Assembly: GCA_900548455.1 (NCBI GenBank)
Contig: URKQ01000013.1
Span: forward strand, 31,379-95,378
Source of the DNA: an uncultured Clostridium sp.
GTDB lineage: Bacteria > Bacillota > Clostridia > Clostridiales > Clostridiaceae
Direction of reading: 5' to 3'
DNA: 64,000 bases
The position numbers were made by a program, and so were the translations under genes. The notes beneath the pieces were generated by a model. That model worked only from the letters and a program-made list of their open reading frames with translations, searched no databases and had not been told where the DNA came from. Each line of letters begins with the position of its first letter. Position 1 is the first letter of the stretch. This document shows positions 62,060-64,000 of the stretch, one piece after another.

Positions 62060-62644
62060 TTATAACTCATTTAAATTATAATCTAAAAGTTGAACACACT
62101 TTATATTTAAATCACCCTCTGTTTTTAGGTATGTATATACTCCATCTTCACCTATTATTAGATTAACCATCCTGTTATCCATAAAGTCTAAATTAACACT
62201 TTTAATTGTTAAATTATTTACTCTTCCTCCTAAGGCAATAAAATCAGTATCATCATTTAATTTCCCTTCTATTTTATGAAAGGTATATGGAATATCTTTA
62301 TTTATTTTCACCATATCTTTATTAACTATTTTATATTCTTTACTTATATCCTCTTTAACCAAATGATATATCCCTTCAAACTCTTCCTTACCCTTTTTGA
62401 AAAAAACCATGATTACTTTATTACTTTCTGAAGAATTAATATTATAAAATTCTATTCCATCATTTGCTCCTATATCTTTTATTATAACGTCACTTGTAGC
62501 ATCTAAAGAAGCTACACTGCTAACTTGTCTTTCTTCATCAAATGTATTACTTATCATAATACCCATCAAAACTACCATAACTAAAACAACTAAAATAATA
62601 CTTAAGTTAATTTTAGTTGTTTTTTTTTCGTTTTTATCCTTCAT
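62060..62644 (-). CDS. Membrane-anchored hypothetical protein (194 aa)
   Basis: I do not recognise this protein. It has a short basic cytoplasmic N-terminus (about 1-13), one membrane helix (about 14-32, INLSIILVVLVMVVLMGIMI) and a roughly 160-residue extracellular region rich in strands, with no cysteines except one near the C-terminus. It lies 32 bases after the exported protein at 62677 on the same strand, so the two may work together. Function unknown. Confidence 0.7.
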   Translation of the reverse strand: MKDKNEKKTTKINLSIILVVLVMVVLMGIMISNTFDEERQVSSVASLDATSDVIIKDIGANDGIEFYNINSSESNKVIMVFFKKGKEEFEGIYHLVKEDISKEYKIVNKDMVKINKDIPYTFHKIEGKLNDDTDFIALGGRVNNLTIKSVNLDFMDNRMVNLIIGEDGVYTYLKTEGDLNIKCVQLLDYNLNEL

Positions 62645-62676
62645 ATATACGCCCTCTTTTCAGAATTTATAAATAA

Positions 62677-63705
62677 CTATTTAAATGCGGCCGCATGCCA
62701 AGTATAGTATGCCCCATAGTTGCCTTCATCAATTTCTTCAGGCTCAAATATTCTAAAAACTACATATTGAGTCCAATTAGCTCCAGGGTTTACCGATAAG
62801 GATAGTGCTAAAAAATTACCTCCAAAGGACCCCGTAACATTAAATATAACTTCATTTCTAGCTTCTGCCGGCAAATTGTATTTTCCTTCACTTTGCTGTC
62901 TTGATATAGTTGCTCCAGTACTATTAGCAATATTCACTACTCCATAAGAAGACTGACCACCTCTTGCATATGTTATATAGGACTTATTATCTTCCCCCAA
63001 AATAAATTCAGTATAAAGGTAGACCTTTGAATAAGATACTCCTGATTGAAAAGACCACTCTCCTTCTCTTGCACCTATCCCTTTATCATAATATGCAATT
63101 CCATCATCCATTAAAGTCTCTTTATATTCATCTATATTTAAATTAATATAACATTGAGAATCTAAATCATTAATTTCTTCATTTCTTTTTTCATTTAAAT
63201 CTTTAAGCTTAGAGGTATAAATTATTTTTGTGCCATCGGGATAAACAACCTCATAAGTATCCTTATTAGAATAAGTATTAATAAGCTTTTCAGCATATTC
63301 TTGACCTAGAAATAAATTATTTAAGGTTTTTAATGCTTTTATTAGAGCTCCTTCATCACCTTCTAATATTTTCTTTCTATAATAATTTTGATTTTCAGCA
63401 AAATCTCTATCTGAAATCTCTTCATATCCCTCACATAATTTAATAACAATTTGTTCTTTTTCTAAAATATCAACAATTCTATCAAATTGTAGATAAAATT
63501 TCGCATCTTCTGTGGATAAACCGTTAGCAACTAGCTCTTTTACCTTGTTTTTATCAACAGGTTCCCCTGCAACTTGTTCACAAATCCTCATTAACTGTTT
63601 ATTATTGTTACTATTATCTATAGCATTAGCATTACACGATAACAAAATGTTAAGTAAGAAAATAATTATTAAAGATATACTAAGTTTTCTTCTACAATTT
63701 CTCAC
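62677..63705 (-). CDS. Exported hypothetical protein (342 aa)
   Basis: I do not recognise this protein. The N-terminus is a signal peptide (basic RRK, then LSISLIIIFLLNILL) ending in LLSCNANA: it could be cut after ANA by signal peptidase I or lipidated at the Cys. The mature N-terminal half is helical and charged; the C-terminal half (about 200-342) is strand-rich with many aromatic residues (YSKVYLYTEF; GGNFLALSLSVNPGANW). It is probably surface-exposed or secreted. It is upstream of the membrane-anchored 194-aa gene and likely in the same operon. Function unknown. Confidence 0.72.
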   Translation of the reverse strand: MRNCRRKLSISLIIIFLLNILLSCNANAIDNSNNNKQLMRICEQVAGEPVDKNKVKELVANGLSTEDAKFYLQFDRIVDILEKEQIVIKLCEGYEEISDRDFAENQNYYRKKILEGDEGALIKALKTLNNLFLGQEYAEKLINTYSNKDTYEVVYPDGTKIIYTSKLKDLNEKRNEEINDLDSQCYINLNIDEYKETLMDDGIAYYDKGIGAREGEWSFQSGVSYSKVYLYTEFILGEDNKSYITYARGGQSSYGVVNIANSTGATISRQQSEGKYNLPAEARNEVIFNVTGSFGGNFLALSLSVNPGANWTQYVVFRIFEPEEIDEGNYGAYYTWHAAAFK

Positions 63706-63763
63706 AACTCTACTCCTACATTTTGACTTAACTATATTATCCCTAAGATTATTTTTTTAAATC

Positions 63764-63808
63764 AAAAAAATAAAATCTCAAGCAATTTCTCGCTTGAGAT
63801 TTTATTTT
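63764..63808. terminator. Terminator after guaA
   Basis: AATAAAATCTCAAGC pairs with GCTTGAGATTTTATT around an 8-base loop, flanked by A-runs and T-runs. It lies about 50 bases beyond the guaA stop on the minus strand. Confidence 0.9.
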
Positions 63809-63859
63809 GGTGTGATTAATTAAATATGATGTTTCTAGCAATCTATATTAATAAATTCG

Positions 63860-64000
63860 CTATTCAAATTCTATAGTTGCAGGTGGTTTTCCTGTACAAT
63901 CATAAAGTACGCGGTTAACACCATTAACTTCATTTACTATTCTAGTTGTTACTTTTCCAAGTACTTCCCATGGAAGATCTGCAGACTCTGCTGTCATGAA
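63860..64000 (-). CDS. guaA: GMP synthase (glutamine-hydrolysing), C-terminal 46 residues
   Basis: Only the last 46 codons and a TAG stop are in the window. They read from FMTAESADLPWEVLGKV through TRIVNEVNGVNRVLYD to KPPATIEFE, which is the highly conserved C-terminus of GuaA (dimerisation domain, with the RIVNEV and KPP-TIEWE-type ending). GuaA converts XMP to GMP. The rest of the gene lies beyond the right edge. It is followed by a strong terminator. Confidence 0.95.
   Translation of the reverse strand, partial: FMTAESADLPWEVLGKVTTRIVNEVNGVNRVLYDCTGKPPATIEFE

Noticed and set aside
62685..62694. The GCGGCCGC sequence as a sign of cloning vector DNA
   Set aside because: It lies inside an open reading frame, encoding part of HAAAF, with native clostridial sequence on both sides.
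1..64000. CRISPR arrays, insertion sequences, prophage genes, tRNA or rRNA genes
   Set aside because: No regularly spaced repeats, transposase or integrase motifs, tRNA cloverleafs or rRNA segments were seen on either strand; the only tRNA-like structure is the tmRNA.

Overview
The window is a low-GC (roughly 30% by eye) chromosomal segment from an anaerobic, spore-forming Firmicute. Best fit is Clostridium sensu stricto. The evidence is [FeFe]-hydrogenase maturases (HydE, HydF), a CotF-like coat protein, a CWB2-anchored CotH kinase, strong AGGAGG ribosome sites, an iron-type alcohol dehydrogenase and a tmRNA tag ending in ALAA. Most genes are on the minus strand. No insertion sequence, integrase, prophage, CRISPR array or tRNA gene was found, so it reads as core chromosome with a few accessory cassettes.

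Layout. 1-2.2 kb: 5' part of hydF, hydE, and two very small genes. 2.3-7 kb: a CotF-like protein, pyruvate kinase, a strongly folded RNA just upstream of it, then a GntP-type permease and a glycerate kinase; together these carry glycerate to phosphoglycerate, PEP and pyruvate. 7.2-16 kb: an unrecognised 196-residue protein, then the complete potassium-uptake system kdpFABC-kdpD-kdpE, including a 28-codon kdpF. 16-31 kb: household and transport genes (M16 protease, ABM protein, GGDEF protein, DUF1836, DegV, a three-gene amidohydrolase/membrane-protein operon, chemoreceptor, PH-domain protein, TSUP and MATE transporters).

31-40.8 kb is the most unusual region. Seven tightly packed minus-strand genes encode a Zn-ribbon/pseudokinase/PP2C phosphatase, a VWA (MIDAS) protein, a Zn-ribbon-FHA protein, an apparently active Ser/Thr kinase, a NYN-nuclease-FHA fusion, a pseudokinase fused to a cold-shock domain, and an acidic unknown protein. 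A NERD-like membrane protein is divergent from it. This looks like a self-contained phospho-signalling circuit with RNA-acting outputs. It resembles in logic the VWA/PP2C/kinase (TerY-P) triads known from Ter systems, but lacks TerD-type genes.

40.8-46 kb: a secreted CotH-type kinase fused to three CWB2 wall-binding repeats, and a MerR-controlled ABC exporter with a textbook 19-bp-spacer operator. 46-55 kb: the trans-translation set ssrA (tmRNA), smpB and rnr, spread out by a purine permease, a duplicated lipoprotein, a DUF1002 protein and an alcohol dehydrogenase. 55-64 kb: an rRNA pseudouridine synthase, a lytic transglycosylase beside a seven-module Y_Y_Y protein, a YaiI-type protein, pgi, a cation antiporter, two unknown exported or membrane proteins, and the 3' end of guaA. 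Many genes end in clear hairpin terminators, several of them bidirectional.
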